From Deltaproteobacteria bacterium (lineage in GTDB: Bacteria; JADJOY01), in assembly GCA_016713535.1 (NCBI GenBank), contig JADJOY010000049.1, positions 1 through 24,176 of the forward strand: 24,176 bases of DNA, in the 5' to 3' direction. Made by a program: the position numbers and the translations under genes. Every line of letters starts with the position of its first letter. The stretch's first letter is position 1. Positions 16,239-24,176 of this stretch are shown here, piece by piece. The notes beneath the pieces are model-generated. The model saw nothing but the letters and a program-made list of their open reading frames with translations. It did no database searches and was not told the origin of the DNA.

Positions 16239-17795
16239 GTGGCGAGCGCGGGTCAGCCCTCGAGGCTCACCTCGGTGGCTGGCTCGCGTGTGCGCTCTCG
16301 GGCCCGCCGGCGAGCCGCGGCGGGCCTCGACCGCCAGCTCGACGCGCTCGAGGCGCGCGCACGGCGGGTGTTCGCGATCGCCGGATTCCGACCCGGCCAG
16401 CGCGACATCCTGGCCGGCGTGCTCGCCGGCCACGACGTGATCGGGATCCTGCCCACCGGTGCCGGGAAGTCGCTGTGCTTCCAGCTTCCGGCGCTCGTGC
16501 TGCCGCACACTGTCGTGGTGGTGTCGCCACTGCTCGCGCTGATCCACGACCAGCACGCCAAGCTCGACGATCGCGGCATCGACGCGACACACCTCGACTC
16601 CACGCTGCGGGCCGGCGGGGAGCGCGCCGCCATCGAGGAGGTGAGCGCCGGGCTACACCGGATCGTGTACGTGACCCCTGAGCGGCTGGAGAAGCCGGAG
16701 ACCCTCGACGCGCTCACCGCCGGCGGCGTGTCCCTGCTGGTCGTCGACGAGGCCCACTGCGTGAGCCAGTGGGGCCACGACTTCCGGCCCGCGTACCTCT
16801 CGATTCGCGACGCGGTGCGCGCGCTCGGCCGTCCCCCGGTCCTCGCCCTCACCGCCACCGCGACCCAGGACGTTCGCGACGACGTCACTCGCCAGCTCGC
16901 GCTCACCGAACCGCTGGTCGTGGACGGCGGGACGGTGCGCCCCAACCTGCGCTTCGAGGTGGCGCGCACCGTCAACGACGACGTGAAACGGGCACGACTC
17001 TTCGAGCTGCTCGAGGACACACCGCGCGGCACGGTGATCGTCTACACGGCCACCGTGCGGGCGGCCGACGAGGTGTGGGCGCACCTCGGCACCCAGGGCG
17101 TGAGCGTGGGTCGCTACCACGCGCGGCTTCCCGCGGCGTCGCGCCGCGACGCGCAGGACCGGTTCATGTCCGGCAACACGCGCGTGATGGTGGCGACGAA
17201 GGCGTTCGGCCTCGGCATCGACAAGCCCGACATCCGCCTCGTCGCCCACTACCACGTCCCGGACTCGCTCGAGAGCTACCAGCAGGAGGCCGGCCGGGCG
17301 GGACGGGACGGCGCCCTCGCGCGCGCGGTGCTGCTCTATCGCCTCGAGGACCGCCGCATCCAGACCTACTTCCTCGGCGTGCGCTACCCCCGTCGCTCGG
17401 ACTCGCTCTCGGTCTTCCGCGTGCTCGGCGAGTCCCCCGAGGCGGTGCCCGGCGGCGCGGGGCTCACGCTCGCCGACCTGGCCGAGCGCGCCGGGCTGCC
17501 CTCCAAACGGGTGCGTGTGGTGGTGGCGCAGCTCGCGGGCGCGGGAATCGTGGCGCGCGGGAGGCGCCTGCACGTGATCCGCGCGATCGCCCGCGACGAC
17601 GAGCTCGAGCAGCTCCTCGCCGAATACGAGTCCCGACACGGCACCGATCGCGACCGACTCGATGCGATGACGGGCTACGCCGAATCGACTCGCTGCCGAC
17701 CACGGATCCTGCGCGAGTACTTCGGCGAGCAGGACGTGGCGCCGTGCGGGCTCTGCGACAACTGCAACGATCCCCTCAGCCCCGCACGGGTGTGA
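16239..17795 (+). CDS. RecQ-family ATP-dependent DNA helicase
   Basis: 518 residues; GTG 16239 gives a ~35-residue basic N-terminal extension ahead of the helicase core, and later in-frame GTG codons are possible starts. Motif 0 FRPGQ is at 50-54, Walker A PTGAGKS at 72-78, the DEAH box at 170-173 followed by the RecQ aromatic-loop signature CVSQWGHDFRP, then LTATAT, and in the second RecA lobe TKAFGLGIDKP and QQEAGRAGRDG. The RecQ-Ct zinc site is complete (C486, C503, C506, C509), followed by only nine residues. A winged-helix region lies between lobe two and the zinc cysteines in altered order (TLADLAERAGLPSKRVRVVV). There is no HRDC domain, so it is a shorter RecQ-like enzyme than E. coli RecQ. 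It unwinds DNA 3' to 5' in recombination and repair. The gene has no frameshift. Confidence 0.93.
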   Translation: MASAGQPSRLTSVAGSRVRSRARRRAAAGLDRQLDALEARARRVFAIAGFRPGQRDILAGVLAGHDVIGILPTGAGKSLCFQLPALVLPHTVVVVSPLLALIHDQHAKLDDRGIDATHLDSTLRAGGERAAIEEVSAGLHRIVYVTPERLEKPETLDALTAGGVSLLVVDEAHCVSQWGHDFRPAYLSIRDAVRALGRPPVLALTATATQDVRDDVTRQLALTEPLVVDGGTVRPNLRFEVARTVNDDVKRARLFELLEDTPRGTVIVYTATVRAADEVWAHLGTQGVSVGRYHARLPAASRRDAQDRFMSGNTRVMVATKAFGLGIDKPDIRLVAHYHVPDSLESYQQEAGRAGRDGALARAVLLYRLEDRRIQTYFLGVRYPRRSDSLSVFRVLGESPEAVPGGAGLTLADLAERAGLPSKRVRVVVAQLAGAGIVARGRRLHVIRAIARDDELEQLLAEYESRHGTDRDRLDAMTGYAESTRCRPRILREYFGEQDVAPCGLCDNCNDPLSPARV

Positions 17796-17911
17796 GGACG
17801 CCGGGGCCCGCGCGGCGGGCACGCGCTTTGAACCGCGATCGGGAGAACGACGCGAGGCGACGCGCCGTGCACCCGGCGGCACTCGCTCTCCAACCGCGGG
17901 AGGAACACACC

Positions 17912-18118
17912 ATGAGCACCATCAACGATCGATCCTGGCGCCTGGAACGCGCGAGCGTGCACCGCGACGGCGCCAAGGCACGCTCCAACAAGTACTCGGC
18001 GAGCGACGCCGACCACGACCGCAAGCCCGCGCCCCATCGCCGCAGCCGCGTGTGGGTTGGCGGATACACCCGTGTCGACGGCACGCGGGTGAAAGGCCAC
18101 TACCGCGCAGCACGCTGA
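17912..18118 (+). CDS. Small basic protein with YTR-x-DGT-x-V-x-x-HYR C-terminal motif
   Basis: 68 residues; ATG 17912 has a clear ribosome site (GGGAGGAACACACC). The sequence is rich in Arg, Lys, His, Asp and Ser. The first ~45 residues look disordered; the end reads VWVGGYTRVDGTRVKGHYR, a motif I have seen at the ends of many small bacterial proteins and in some larger ones as G-Y-x-R-x-DGT-x-V-x-x-H-x-R. Function unknown; the basic, charged nature would suit nucleic-acid or polyanion binding. It stands alone 116 bases downstream of the helicase and 94 bases upstream of a membrane-protein gene. The strong ribosome site makes it a real gene despite its size. Confidence 0.75.
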   Translation: MSTINDRSWRLERASVHRDGAKARSNKYSASDADHDRKPAPHRRSRVWVGGYTRVDGTRVKGHYRAAR

Positions 18119-18212
18119 CGACGCAGGCAGTCCCGGCGTACCGACCATTTCTACAGATGTCGCCAGGCACGGCGCGCCTCGGACGCCCCGTGTCTGGCAC
18201 GAAAGCCACGTC

Positions 18213-18725
18213 ATGGACGTCAAACCGATCCTCGGCGGGCTCGCCGCCGGTGCAGCGGCGACCGTGCCGATGAGCGTCGCGATGGAGGGGATGCACCGCG
18301 CCCTTCCTCGCCGCGAGCGCTATCCACTGCCACCCCGTCTCGTCACCGAGCGGATCCTCACGGAGAAGCTCCACCTGCCGCTCGGGCTGCGCCGCGAGAA
18401 GAAGATGAGAGCCGCGACCTGGGCGTCGCACTTCGCCTACGGGGCCGCGATGGGCGGGGTCTACGCGCTCGTCGAGCCACGCCTCGCCTCGCGCCTCCCG
18501 CCCGGGATCAGCGGCGCTGCGTTCGGTGCCGCGGTGTGGGCCAGCAGCTACTTCGGGCTACTCCCCGCTCTCGACATCCTCTCGCCTGCCCATCGACATC
18601 CGCCGCGGCGGAATCTGGTGATGGGGCTATCGCACCTCGTGTGGGGCGCGGCGCTCGGCGCCGGGGTCGCGCGACGTCACCCGCGCGACCCCGGCGAGCG
18701 CGGCGGAGGCGACTCACCCTCCTAA
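18213..18725 (+). CDS. Small inner-membrane protein, YagU/DUF1440-like
   Basis: 170 residues from ATG 18213, with no strong ribosome site. Four hydrophobic stretches: ILGGLAAGAAATVPMSVAM at the N-terminus, WASHFAYGAAMGGVYALV, AAFGAAVWASSYFGLLPAL, and MGLSHLVWGAALGAGVA. Between the first two lies a conserved-looking amphipathic segment (PPRLVTERIL). Paired His residues in helices two and four (SHFAYG and SHLVWG) and the overall layout resemble the YagU/DUF1440 family of small membrane proteins, linked in E. coli to acid resistance; membership is likely but not certain. The C-terminal tail is charged. The dehydrogenase gene follows 60 bases later on the same strand. Confidence 0.7.
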   Translation: MDVKPILGGLAAGAAATVPMSVAMEGMHRALPRRERYPLPPRLVTERILTEKLHLPLGLRREKKMRAATWASHFAYGAAMGGVYALVEPRLASRLPPGISGAAFGAAVWASSYFGLLPALDILSPAHRHPPRRNLVMGLSHLVWGAALGAGVARRHPRDPGERGGGDSPS

Positions 18726-18785
18726 CGCTGATCCGGCGGCGCGCGGAGCACCGGATCGCGTCCTCTTCTTCTCTGAGACGAAAAC

Positions 18786-19685
18786 ATGGCCACGGAACGA
18801 AACGGGCTCACCGGCAAGGTGGTGGTCATCACTGGCGCCTCGAGCGGCTTCGGCCGCGGGATGGCGCTCGCGTTCGCGCGGGCGGGCGCAGACGTGGTGG
18901 TCGCGGCGCGCCGGGACGAGGTCCTCGACGAGGTCGCGCGCGAGTGTCAGGGCGAAGGCGTGCGCGCGCTCGCGGTGGGCGCAGCCGTGAGCCGCAAGGC
19001 CGAGGTCGAGGACCTCGCGCGCCAGGCGCTCGTCGCGATGGGACGCATCGATGTGTGGGTGAACAACGCTGGCGTCGGCGCGCTCGGGCGCTTCGAGGAC
19101 GTCCCGCTCGATATCCACGAGCAGGTCATCGCTACCGATCTGCTCGGTGTGCTCTACGGCAGCTACTTCGCCTACCGGCAGATGCTGGAGCAGCGCAGTG
19201 GCGTGCTCATCAACATCGCGTCCGAGCTCGGCCGGCACACCGTCCCCTACTACGCGTCCTACGCGGCGGCGAAACACGGCGTCGTGGGCCTGACCCGGGC
19301 GATCCGCCAGGAGCTCGAGCTCGCCGAAGGTGAGGGAGTGCACGTCTGCCTGGTGATGCCCACGGCGCACGACACGCCCTTCTTCGACCACGCCGCCAAC
19401 TACACCGGACACGAGATCCAGGCTCCCGAGCCGCTCCACGATCCGCAGGACGTGATCGACGCGGTGGTGGCGATCGCGCGCGATCCGAAGGACGAGAAGA
19501 TCGTCGGCGGCGACGGCGTCGTGAAGATCCTCCTCGAGCGCCTGGCTCCGGACGCGGAGTCGAAGCTCGCCGCCAAGCAGATGCACAAGACGCAGGTCGA
19601 GGACGCACCCCTCGCGGCCGACACGTCCGGCGCCGTGAAGAGCCCGATGCAGAAGGGCACCGACGTCGACGCCCACCGCGCGTAG
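18786..19685 (+). CDS. Short-chain dehydrogenase/reductase (classical SDR)
   Basis: 299 residues from ATG 18786. The Rossmann start has TGASSGFG at 16-23, NNAG at 93-96, catalytic Ser146, and Y159-x-x-x-K163, all complete for an active NAD(P)-dependent oxidoreductase. ARR at 40-43 after the second strand, with basic residues, points to NADPH preference (inference). A ~60-residue C-terminal extension beyond the SDR core (from VVKILLERLAPDAESKLAAKQ onward) is typical of the SDRs that resemble DltE/YxeN-like or oxidase-associated members and is Lys/Asp-rich at the end. Substrate unknown. It may be co-transcribed with the upstream membrane protein (60-base gap). It ends in a hairpin shared with the convergent chemoreceptor gene. 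Confidence 0.9.
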   Translation: MATERNGLTGKVVVITGASSGFGRGMALAFARAGADVVVAARRDEVLDEVARECQGEGVRALAVGAAVSRKAEVEDLARQALVAMGRIDVWVNNAGVGALGRFEDVPLDIHEQVIATDLLGVLYGSYFAYRQMLEQRSGVLINIASELGRHTVPYYASYAAAKHGVVGLTRAIRQELELAEGEGVHVCLVMPTAHDTPFFDHAANYTGHEIQAPEPLHDPQDVIDAVVAIARDPKDEKIVGGDGVVKILLERLAPDAESKLAAKQMHKTQVEDAPLAADTSGAVKSPMQKGTDVDAHRA

Positions 19686-19706
19686 CGCCCCTGACGGAGG
19701 GGGCGC
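19685..19706. terminator. Hairpin between convergent genes
   Basis: A 7-bp stem (GCGCCCC / GGGGCGC) with an eight-base loop starts on the last base of the dehydrogenase stop codon and lies in the 76-base gap before the chemoreceptor stop codon. Location between converging genes supports a two-way terminator; the T-run is missing. Confidence 0.4.
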
Positions 19707-19761
19707 GCTCGGCGCCGATCCTGCGCGCAGCGCCGACACCGACGTCGGGCGCGCTCGGCGG

Positions 19762-21336
19762 TCAGGCTTCCGCGACCGCCTGTTCCGAGGCGCCCCGGTC
19801 GGTCCGGAAGAACTCCATCAGGCGATCGAGCCCGTGGGCTTGATCCGCCATCGACTCGCTGGCGGACGCCGACTGCTCGACGAGTGTCGCGTTCTCCTGG
19901 GTCGCGCGGTCCATCTGCGTGACGGCCTGGTTGACCTGCTCGATGCCGCTCGCCTGCTCCTCGCTCGCCGACGCGATCTCCGCGATCAGCTCGCAGACCC
20001 GCTTCACGCCCGCGACGATCTCGGCCAGCGACTCGCCGGAGCGGTTCACGAGCTTGCTGCCCTCGTCGACCTTGCCGACGCTCTCGTGGATCAGTGCCTT
20101 GATCTCCTTCGCCGCCGCCGCCGAGCGCTGCGCGAGGTTGCGAACCTCGGCCGCGACCACCGCGAACCCGCGTCCCTGGTCACCGGCGCGCGCCGCCTCG
20201 ACCGCGGCGTTGAGCGCGAGCAGGTTGGTCTGGAAGGCGAGCTCGTCGATGACGCCGACGATGTCGGAGATCTTCTTGCTCGACGCATCGATCTCGGCCA
20301 TCGCGGCGATCGCCTGGCCGACCACCTCGCCTCCTTGCTCGGCGACCTGACGCGCGCCGACCGCGACCTGGTTGGCGCGCTGCGCGTTGTCGGCGTTCTG
20401 CTTCACGGTGCTGGTGAGCTGCTCAACGCTCGCGGCGGTGGCCTCGAGCGCCGCGGCCTGCTGGCGCGTGCGGTCACGCAAGCTCTTGTTGCCCGCGGAG
20501 ATCTCGTTGGCGCCGGAGGTGATCGTGGTGGCCACGGTGTGGATCCGACCGACCATGTCGCGCAGATCGTCGACAGCGGTGTTGAGCGCGCGTCCCATGC
20601 GGCCGAGCTCGTCGTCCGACCGGACAGCGACGTGGCTGCGCAGGTCACCGGCGGCGAGGCCCTCGAGCACGGTCACCGTGGTCGCGATCGGGCGCGTGAT
20701 CCGCATGCACACCCAGAACACGCCGACTGCCAGCACCGTACCGAGCCCCGCGATCGCGAGCAGCATGGTGCGGCGGAACTCGGCGGCGGTCGCCAGGATC
20801 TCGTCGAGGGGCACGTCGAGACTCACGGCGCCGAGGACCGTCCCCTCCGCGACCTGGTGGCAGGTGGTGCAGTCGGTGCCCAGGAAGTCGCTGCTCGCGA
20901 ACATCGGCAAGACCGCGCGGTAGACGAAGGATCCGTCGCGCGTGTCGGTTCCCAGGAACGGCTGGCCGTCGCGCAGCACGCCGTTCTCGATCTCGTCGCC
21001 CTGGTGCTCGCGCGCGTCCTTCCCTTCACCGGTGCCGTACTGCTCGATCACCGCCGTGCTCGGCAGGACGCGCAGCGAGCGGACACCGCCGCTCTTCTTG
21101 AGCTCGTCGATCACCGCGTCGATCTGCGCGAGGTCCGCCGCCGCCATCGCCTGCGCGACGCTCGTGAACGCGAGGTGGCTCGAGCTCTCGGCGAACACCC
21201 GCGCCTGCTCGAGGGCTACGCGGCTCTCCTCGCGGGTCGCGAGCACGATCGAGCCGACGCCGGTGATCGTCACCATGAGGACGAAAGTGCCGACCAGCCG
21301 CGCCCAGATCGGAAGAGATTGCAGCCTTCGCTTCAT
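19762..21336 (-). CDS. Methyl-accepting chemotaxis protein with periplasmic c-type haem motif
   Basis: 524 residues from ATG 21336 (a longer in-frame start at 21378 adds 14 residues with no membrane role). TM1 is at about 12-33, a ~155-residue periplasmic sensor domain follows, TM2 is at about 188-211, HAMP at about 212-265, and the cytoplasmic signalling domain fills the rest. The hairpin tip is canonical ([19 protein letters not shown] and [14 protein letters not shown]). The sensor domain contains CTTCH at 156-160, a CxxCH covalent haem-binding site, after a PAS-like sheet (VYRAVLPMF) and before [13 protein letters not shown]. This matches the known Geobacter haem-c chemoreceptors, which sense redox or small ligands. 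There is no C-terminal CheR-binding pentapeptide. No other chemotaxis genes lie nearby, so it must couple to a system elsewhere. Confidence 0.93.
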   Translation of the reverse strand: MKRRLQSLPIWARLVGTFVLMVTITGVGSIVLATREESRVALEQARVFAESSSHLAFTSVAQAMAAADLAQIDAVIDELKKSGGVRSLRVLPSTAVIEQYGTGEGKDAREHQGDEIENGVLRDGQPFLGTDTRDGSFVYRAVLPMFASSDFLGTDCTTCHQVAEGTVLGAVSLDVPLDEILATAAEFRRTMLLAIAGLGTVLAVGVFWVCMRITRPIATTVTVLEGLAAGDLRSHVAVRSDDELGRMGRALNTAVDDLRDMVGRIHTVATTITSGANEISAGNKSLRDRTRQQAAALEATAASVEQLTSTVKQNADNAQRANQVAVGARQVAEQGGEVVGQAIAAMAEIDASSKKISDIVGVIDELAFQTNLLALNAAVEAARAGDQGRGFAVVAAEVRNLAQRSAAAAKEIKALIHESVGKVDEGSKLVNRSGESLAEIVAGVKRVCELIAEIASASEEQASGIEQVNQAVTQMDRATQENATLVEQSASASESMADQAHGLDRLMEFFRTDRGASEQAVAEA

Positions 21337-21615
21337 CGCACGTCCCCCCGTGAGCTCGGCGGCGCGCGGCGCCATCACGGTGCAACAGCCTGAAATCCCA
21401 GGAGTTTATCGACCCGCCCGTCCGCCCGATCCGGATTCGTTCCCAGCGTCTCGTTGCGAGCGAGCGCAAGATCGCTGCCGGCAGGAGCTAGGTGGATTTC
21501 GGGATGGGCGGGCACGACGATGGCGCGGGCGCGGACCGTGATCGCGCGCACACGCGACCGAGCCTCGACGCCACCACGCCGCGACTCCCTCGAGGCGAGC
21601 GCCGTCGCGGCGCGC
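21337..21615. other. Intergenic region upstream of the chemoreceptor
   Basis: About 280 bases between the chemoreceptor start and the stop of the next minus-strand gene. It should hold the chemoreceptor promoter and the end of the upstream transcription unit. A short GCGCCG/CGGCGC stem with a three-base loop at 21599-21613 abuts the upstream stop codon and could help termination. No coding frame here is convincing. Confidence 0.4.
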
Positions 21616-22660
21616 TCAATACGGCGTTCGCACGCAGTCGTACGTGAGCGGGATCGGCGGCCCGGCGGCGACGATCTCGAAATCCCGCGGCTGGATCGAC
21701 TCGAGGTCTCGCGCGCCCAGCAACCCTCCCCAGCGGGCGGTGCTGGTCCGATCGTCCTGCGCCGTGAGCGCCACGTTGCCGCCATCGGCGAGCGCCATGC
21801 CGTAGCGCATGAGCGCCCGCGCGACCACGCGCGCGCCGTCGTTCGGGAGACTCGCGAGGTCGTAGTCGCCGCGCAGCCGCCAGCGCGAGCCGTAGATCGG
21901 CGCGGACGCTGGGCCATCGGGCGCGCCCGCGTGGGTGGCCGGGTGCACGTAGACGCCGGCGCGGATCCGCTCGTTGGGGAGGATGAAGCGAATCGCGTGC
22001 GCGATTTCCCCGCCCGCGACCTCGTCGGCCGTGAAGAGGAGGGGCGCGATCGGGAAGCCAGCGGCGTCGGCGCTCGTGCACTGCTCGCCTCGCCCCTGCG
22101 TTGAGTAGACCCGCGTCATGTCCCACGCCGCCAGGCAGCCCCCGAAGAGCGTGCCGCCGTCGAGGTTCGCGCGCCACATCTCGAAGAGGCGGTTCACTCG
22201 CCGGTCGACCACGATCAGGTGGCAGTCGCCGTCCGTGCTGCACGCGTAGTCGCTCTCCCCCTCGAGGGCACCACCGGGCGGAAGTGGAACCTCCACCGCG
22301 TCACAGTCGGGCGAGTAGAAGTCCTCGGTCGGTACGAACGCGCGAAGCGGGGTGGAAGCGGTCGCTTCCAGCACCGTGATCGAGAAGTCGATCTGCAGGC
22401 GGCCGAGACCGAAGCCTCCGTTCTCTTCGAGCCAGCCGGTGATGCGCTCCGAGTCGGTGGCGAGCGGCGCCGCCGAGACGTCCTGGTACATCCAGGCGCT
22501 CCCGGGAAAGTAGGCGCTCGGTGGAGGGGTTCCGCCACCTCCACCCCCGCCACCACCACCCCCGGGCGTGCCAGGATCGCCGGCGGCGCCGCTCCCCGAG
22601 CCCACCACACCCGACGAGCGAGATCAGCGCGGCTCCGAGCCATCGCCGCAGCGGTCCCAC
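21616..22660 (-). CDS. Lipoprotein with poly-Gly linker and unknown conserved domain (frameshifted)
   Basis: The signal peptide GPLRRWLGAALISLVGC with its lipobox Cys is read from GTG 22660 (GTG 22708, overlapping the upstream gene, is the alternative). Near 22600 the frame shifts; the main frame then gives a linker with eleven consecutive glycines and a ~285-residue domain ending at the stop 21616. The domain has conserved-looking stretches: FSITVLEATAS, DCHLIVVDRRVNRLFEMW, FGGCLAAWDMTRV, SADAAGFPIAPLLFTADEV, GVYVHPATHAGAP and ALMRYGMALADGGN. I recall very similar unnamed secreted proteins in Myxococcota and related bacteria, but I know no function. The acidic, aromatic and His residues would suit a hydrolase or carbohydrate-binding fold; unproven. 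It probably follows the Cys-rich gene in one operon. Confidence 0.78.
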
Positions 22661-22692
22661 CCGACGATAACGCGCCCGCGCCGGTTCCTGGC

Positions 22693-24081
22693 TCAGAAGG
22701 CCTCGCACGATGCAGGTGAGCTCGAGTAGGTGCTGAGCGTGCAGTGCTTCCCGCGCGGCGCCCAGCTACCAATGTATCCCGACGCCGCCGGACACGAGCC
22801 CGGGGAAGCCAGGCAGTCGGGGACGCCCAGCGCCCACCCCGGGTAGCCTGGGTTCGTCATCGCGTTGCGGTACAGGAACACGCGATCCGTCGATTTCGAG
22901 GCCGTTCCCCAGGCGAGGTAGTGGTGACGCCGTGCCTTGGCGCACGCGGCGAGGCTGATCGTCCCTTTCCCCGGGCACGCCACCTTGACGCTCGGGCCGA
23001 TCACGATCCGCTCGTAGCCGTCGGCGGGTGTCGCGACGTCGCGATCCCGGCTGCAGCCGAGGCTCGGCGAGGTGAGGGTCGTGGTGGTCGCGTACCCGAG
23101 GCAGCCTGACCAGTAGCGCAGGTCTTCGGTGTCCGTGAGCGGCGCGGCCGGATAACCGATCGCGGAGCGGGGCGCCCGGAACTTGAGCACCACCGCGTCG
23201 GTGCTCGCGTCGAGGAGGGCGATCGTGGAGCCCAGGTACTTGGTGGCGAAGTTGTGGACCTGACCCGGGCCGGGATCGATGTGGTAGGTCTCGACCGCGC
23301 AACCGCTGGTCCTGCACGGCGTGGCGCCGAGCTTCACGCTCTCTTCCGTGAACGCGTGCTGCAGGTCGGGCGCGGCCGGTCCGGAAACCACCGCGCCGGC
23401 CGTGGTCTCCCACGACACCGTGGGTGCCTTCGCGGTCCCGCCGTCGGCGACTCGCCAGGTGACCCGGACCGCCGTGACGCTCGCCACCGGCGACCCGAGC
23501 GCGATCACGTCGAGGGTCTCGCCGGGGTGCAGGCTCTTCCACGCGGCCACCGACGCGGCGTCGACGAGCGCGACCTCGTAGTGGCCGCCGACGCACGCCT
23601 TGGGGTTGGACGAGGTGGCGGGGTTGCACCCCGACGACGCGACCAGGTCCGGGCCGCAGTCGTCGTCGAGCGCCGGGTCGCACTCCGGATGCGCCTCGTC
23701 CTCGGCGTCGTGGTCGTTGACCACGACGTTGCCGACGCGCGTGTAGAGCCCCGTCACGTCGGTCTCGAAGAACTCGACGTTGACATTCTCGAAGCGGGCG
23801 CTCGCGAAGGTGCCGTGCAGGCGCAGCACCCGGGTCTTGTCGGTGAACTTGTAGGCGAGGACCGCGTAGCGGGTGGCCGCGTCGGGGAAGCTCGGCGCCA
23901 GCGGCTCGGCGCCGTCGACCTCCACGTCCGGGGGCGACTGGAACGGATCGCAGTACCAGTTGTCGGCCCTGGAGGCGCCGCTCACCGGGACGCACGCCGC
24001 CGCGCGGGCGGGCCGAGATGAAACGGCCACGGCGAGGATCGCGACGCACGCGAAGAAGAGGCGATCGGTGCGGATGGTCAT
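22693..24081 (-). CDS. Secreted Cys-rich protein of unknown function
   Basis: 462 residues, ATG 24081 with GGAGAGG ten bases upstream. A clear signal peptide (TIRTDRLFFACVAILAVAVSS, cleavage near ARAAA) leads into a beta-rich mature protein with about sixteen cysteines, many in short Cys-x-n-Cys spacings (WYCDPF, CDPALDDDCGPD, PCRTSGCAVE, DCLASPGSCPAA), which points to disulfides and an extracellular location. Asp-rich segments such as NDHDAEDEAHPECD could bind calcium. The C-terminal region GYPGWALGVPDC and WAPRGKHC contains aromatic residues. I do not recognise a family. It starts 22 bases after the stop of the partial gene at the right edge and overlaps or abuts the following lipoprotein gene, so three genes form a probable operon. 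Confidence 0.8.
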   Translation of the reverse strand: MTIRTDRLFFACVAILAVAVSSRPARAAACVPVSGASRADNWYCDPFQSPPDVEVDGAEPLAPSFPDAATRYAVLAYKFTDKTRVLRLHGTFASARFENVNVEFFETDVTGLYTRVGNVVVNDHDAEDEAHPECDPALDDDCGPDLVASSGCNPATSSNPKACVGGHYEVALVDAASVAAWKSLHPGETLDVIALGSPVASVTAVRVTWRVADGGTAKAPTVSWETTAGAVVSGPAAPDLQHAFTEESVKLGATPCRTSGCAVETYHIDPGPGQVHNFATKYLGSTIALLDASTDAVVLKFRAPRSAIGYPAAPLTDTEDLRYWSGCLGYATTTTLTSPSLGCSRDRDVATPADGYERIVIGPSVKVACPGKGTISLAACAKARRHHYLAWGTASKSTDRVFLYRNAMTNPGYPGWALGVPDCLASPGSCPAASGYIGSWAPRGKHCTLSTYSSSPASCEAF

Positions 24082-24103
24082 GGCTCTTGAACCTCTCCCG
24101 CGT

Positions 24104-24176
24104 TCACGGGCTCGCGACGATCAGCTCCCAGCCGCCCATCGGCTTGCCGCTCTTGGTCGCGAGGTTCATCGGGTTC
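24104..24176 (-). CDS. C-terminal end of a gene running off the right edge
   Basis: The minus-strand frame entering at 24175 reads NPMNLATKSGKPMGGWELIV and then three more codons to TGA at 24106-24104. Only 23 residues are in the window, too few to assign a family. It is taken as real because the frame is open to the edge and its stop lies 22 bases before the next gene's start, operon-like spacing. Confidence 0.5.
   Translation of the reverse strand, partial: NPMNLATKSGKPMGGWELIVASP

Noticed and set aside
18195-18212. A sigma-54-like TGGCAC element just upstream of the YagU-like gene
   Set aside because: The -12 part (TTGC) is missing at the required spacing, and the element almost touches the start codon, leaving no room for a leader.
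19834-21393. A 519-codon plus-strand open frame opposite the chemoreceptor
   Set aside because: The chemoreceptor on the minus strand is complete with TM, HAMP and signalling motifs; the plus frame is a compositional shadow.
22531-22563. The GCC/ACC-rich run as a microsatellite or recombination element
   Set aside because: It encodes eleven glycines in the lipoprotein linker right after the lipobox, a normal place for such a spacer; the codons vary (mostly GGT and GGC with some GGA and GGG on the coding strand), so it is not a pure repeat.

Overview
The window is about 24 kb of very GC-rich DNA with dense genes on both strands, several lipoproteins with lipoboxes (so a Gram-negative envelope), a secreted repeat protein ending in a MYXO-CTERM-like sorting tail, and a chemoreceptor with a c-type haem motif. 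This mix suggests a deltaproteobacterial-type lineage, with Myxococcota the best guess; the sequence alone does not settle the phylum. No rRNA, tRNA, CRISPR array, IS element or prophage was recognised.

Layout. 1-5.2 kb (+ strand): the tail of a repeat/membrane protein, a secreted glycerophosphodiesterase, an SGNH-hydrolase-like reading frame that may be fused to it, and a large unknown lipoprotein ending in two EF-hand/dockerin-like calcium loops. 5.2-12.6 kb (- strand): a small Cys-motif membrane protein, a YbjQ-family protein, a badly frameshifted ThiF/MoeB-type adenylyltransferase, an NxxGxxxF tandem-repeat surface protein with a C-terminal anchor signal, and a pair of exported von Willebrand factor A proteins, one with a VIT domain. 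12.8-14.3 kb: an unknown lipoprotein converging on an unknown multi-pass membrane protein. 14.4-19.7 kb (+ strand): a low-complexity RGG/proline-repeat protein, a Ser/Gly/Thr-rich exported protein, a RecQ-type helicase, a 68-residue basic protein, a small YagU-like membrane protein and a short-chain dehydrogenase. 19.8-24.2 kb (- strand): a methyl-accepting chemotaxis protein with a periplasmic CxxCH motif, then a run of a secreted lipoprotein, a Cys-rich secreted protein and the tail of another gene.

The dominant theme is the cell envelope: roughly two thirds of the genes encode exported, lipid-anchored, sorted or membrane proteins. The VIT-VWA/VWA pair and the adjacent repeat protein look like one surface-protein neighbourhood. 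No complete metabolic pathway is present.

Caution on quality: at least eight genes carry apparent frameshifts (near 350, 1970, 2245, 2510, 4900, several at 6.73-7.0 kb, 7680, 12945, 22600), while RecQ, the VIT-VWA protein, the chemoreceptor and the dehydrogenase are intact. Homology-like sequence continues in another frame after most breaks, so indel errors in the assembly are the simplest explanation; true pseudogenes are the alternative, most credible for the MoeB-like gene. The high GC content also makes very long antisense open frames that are not genes.
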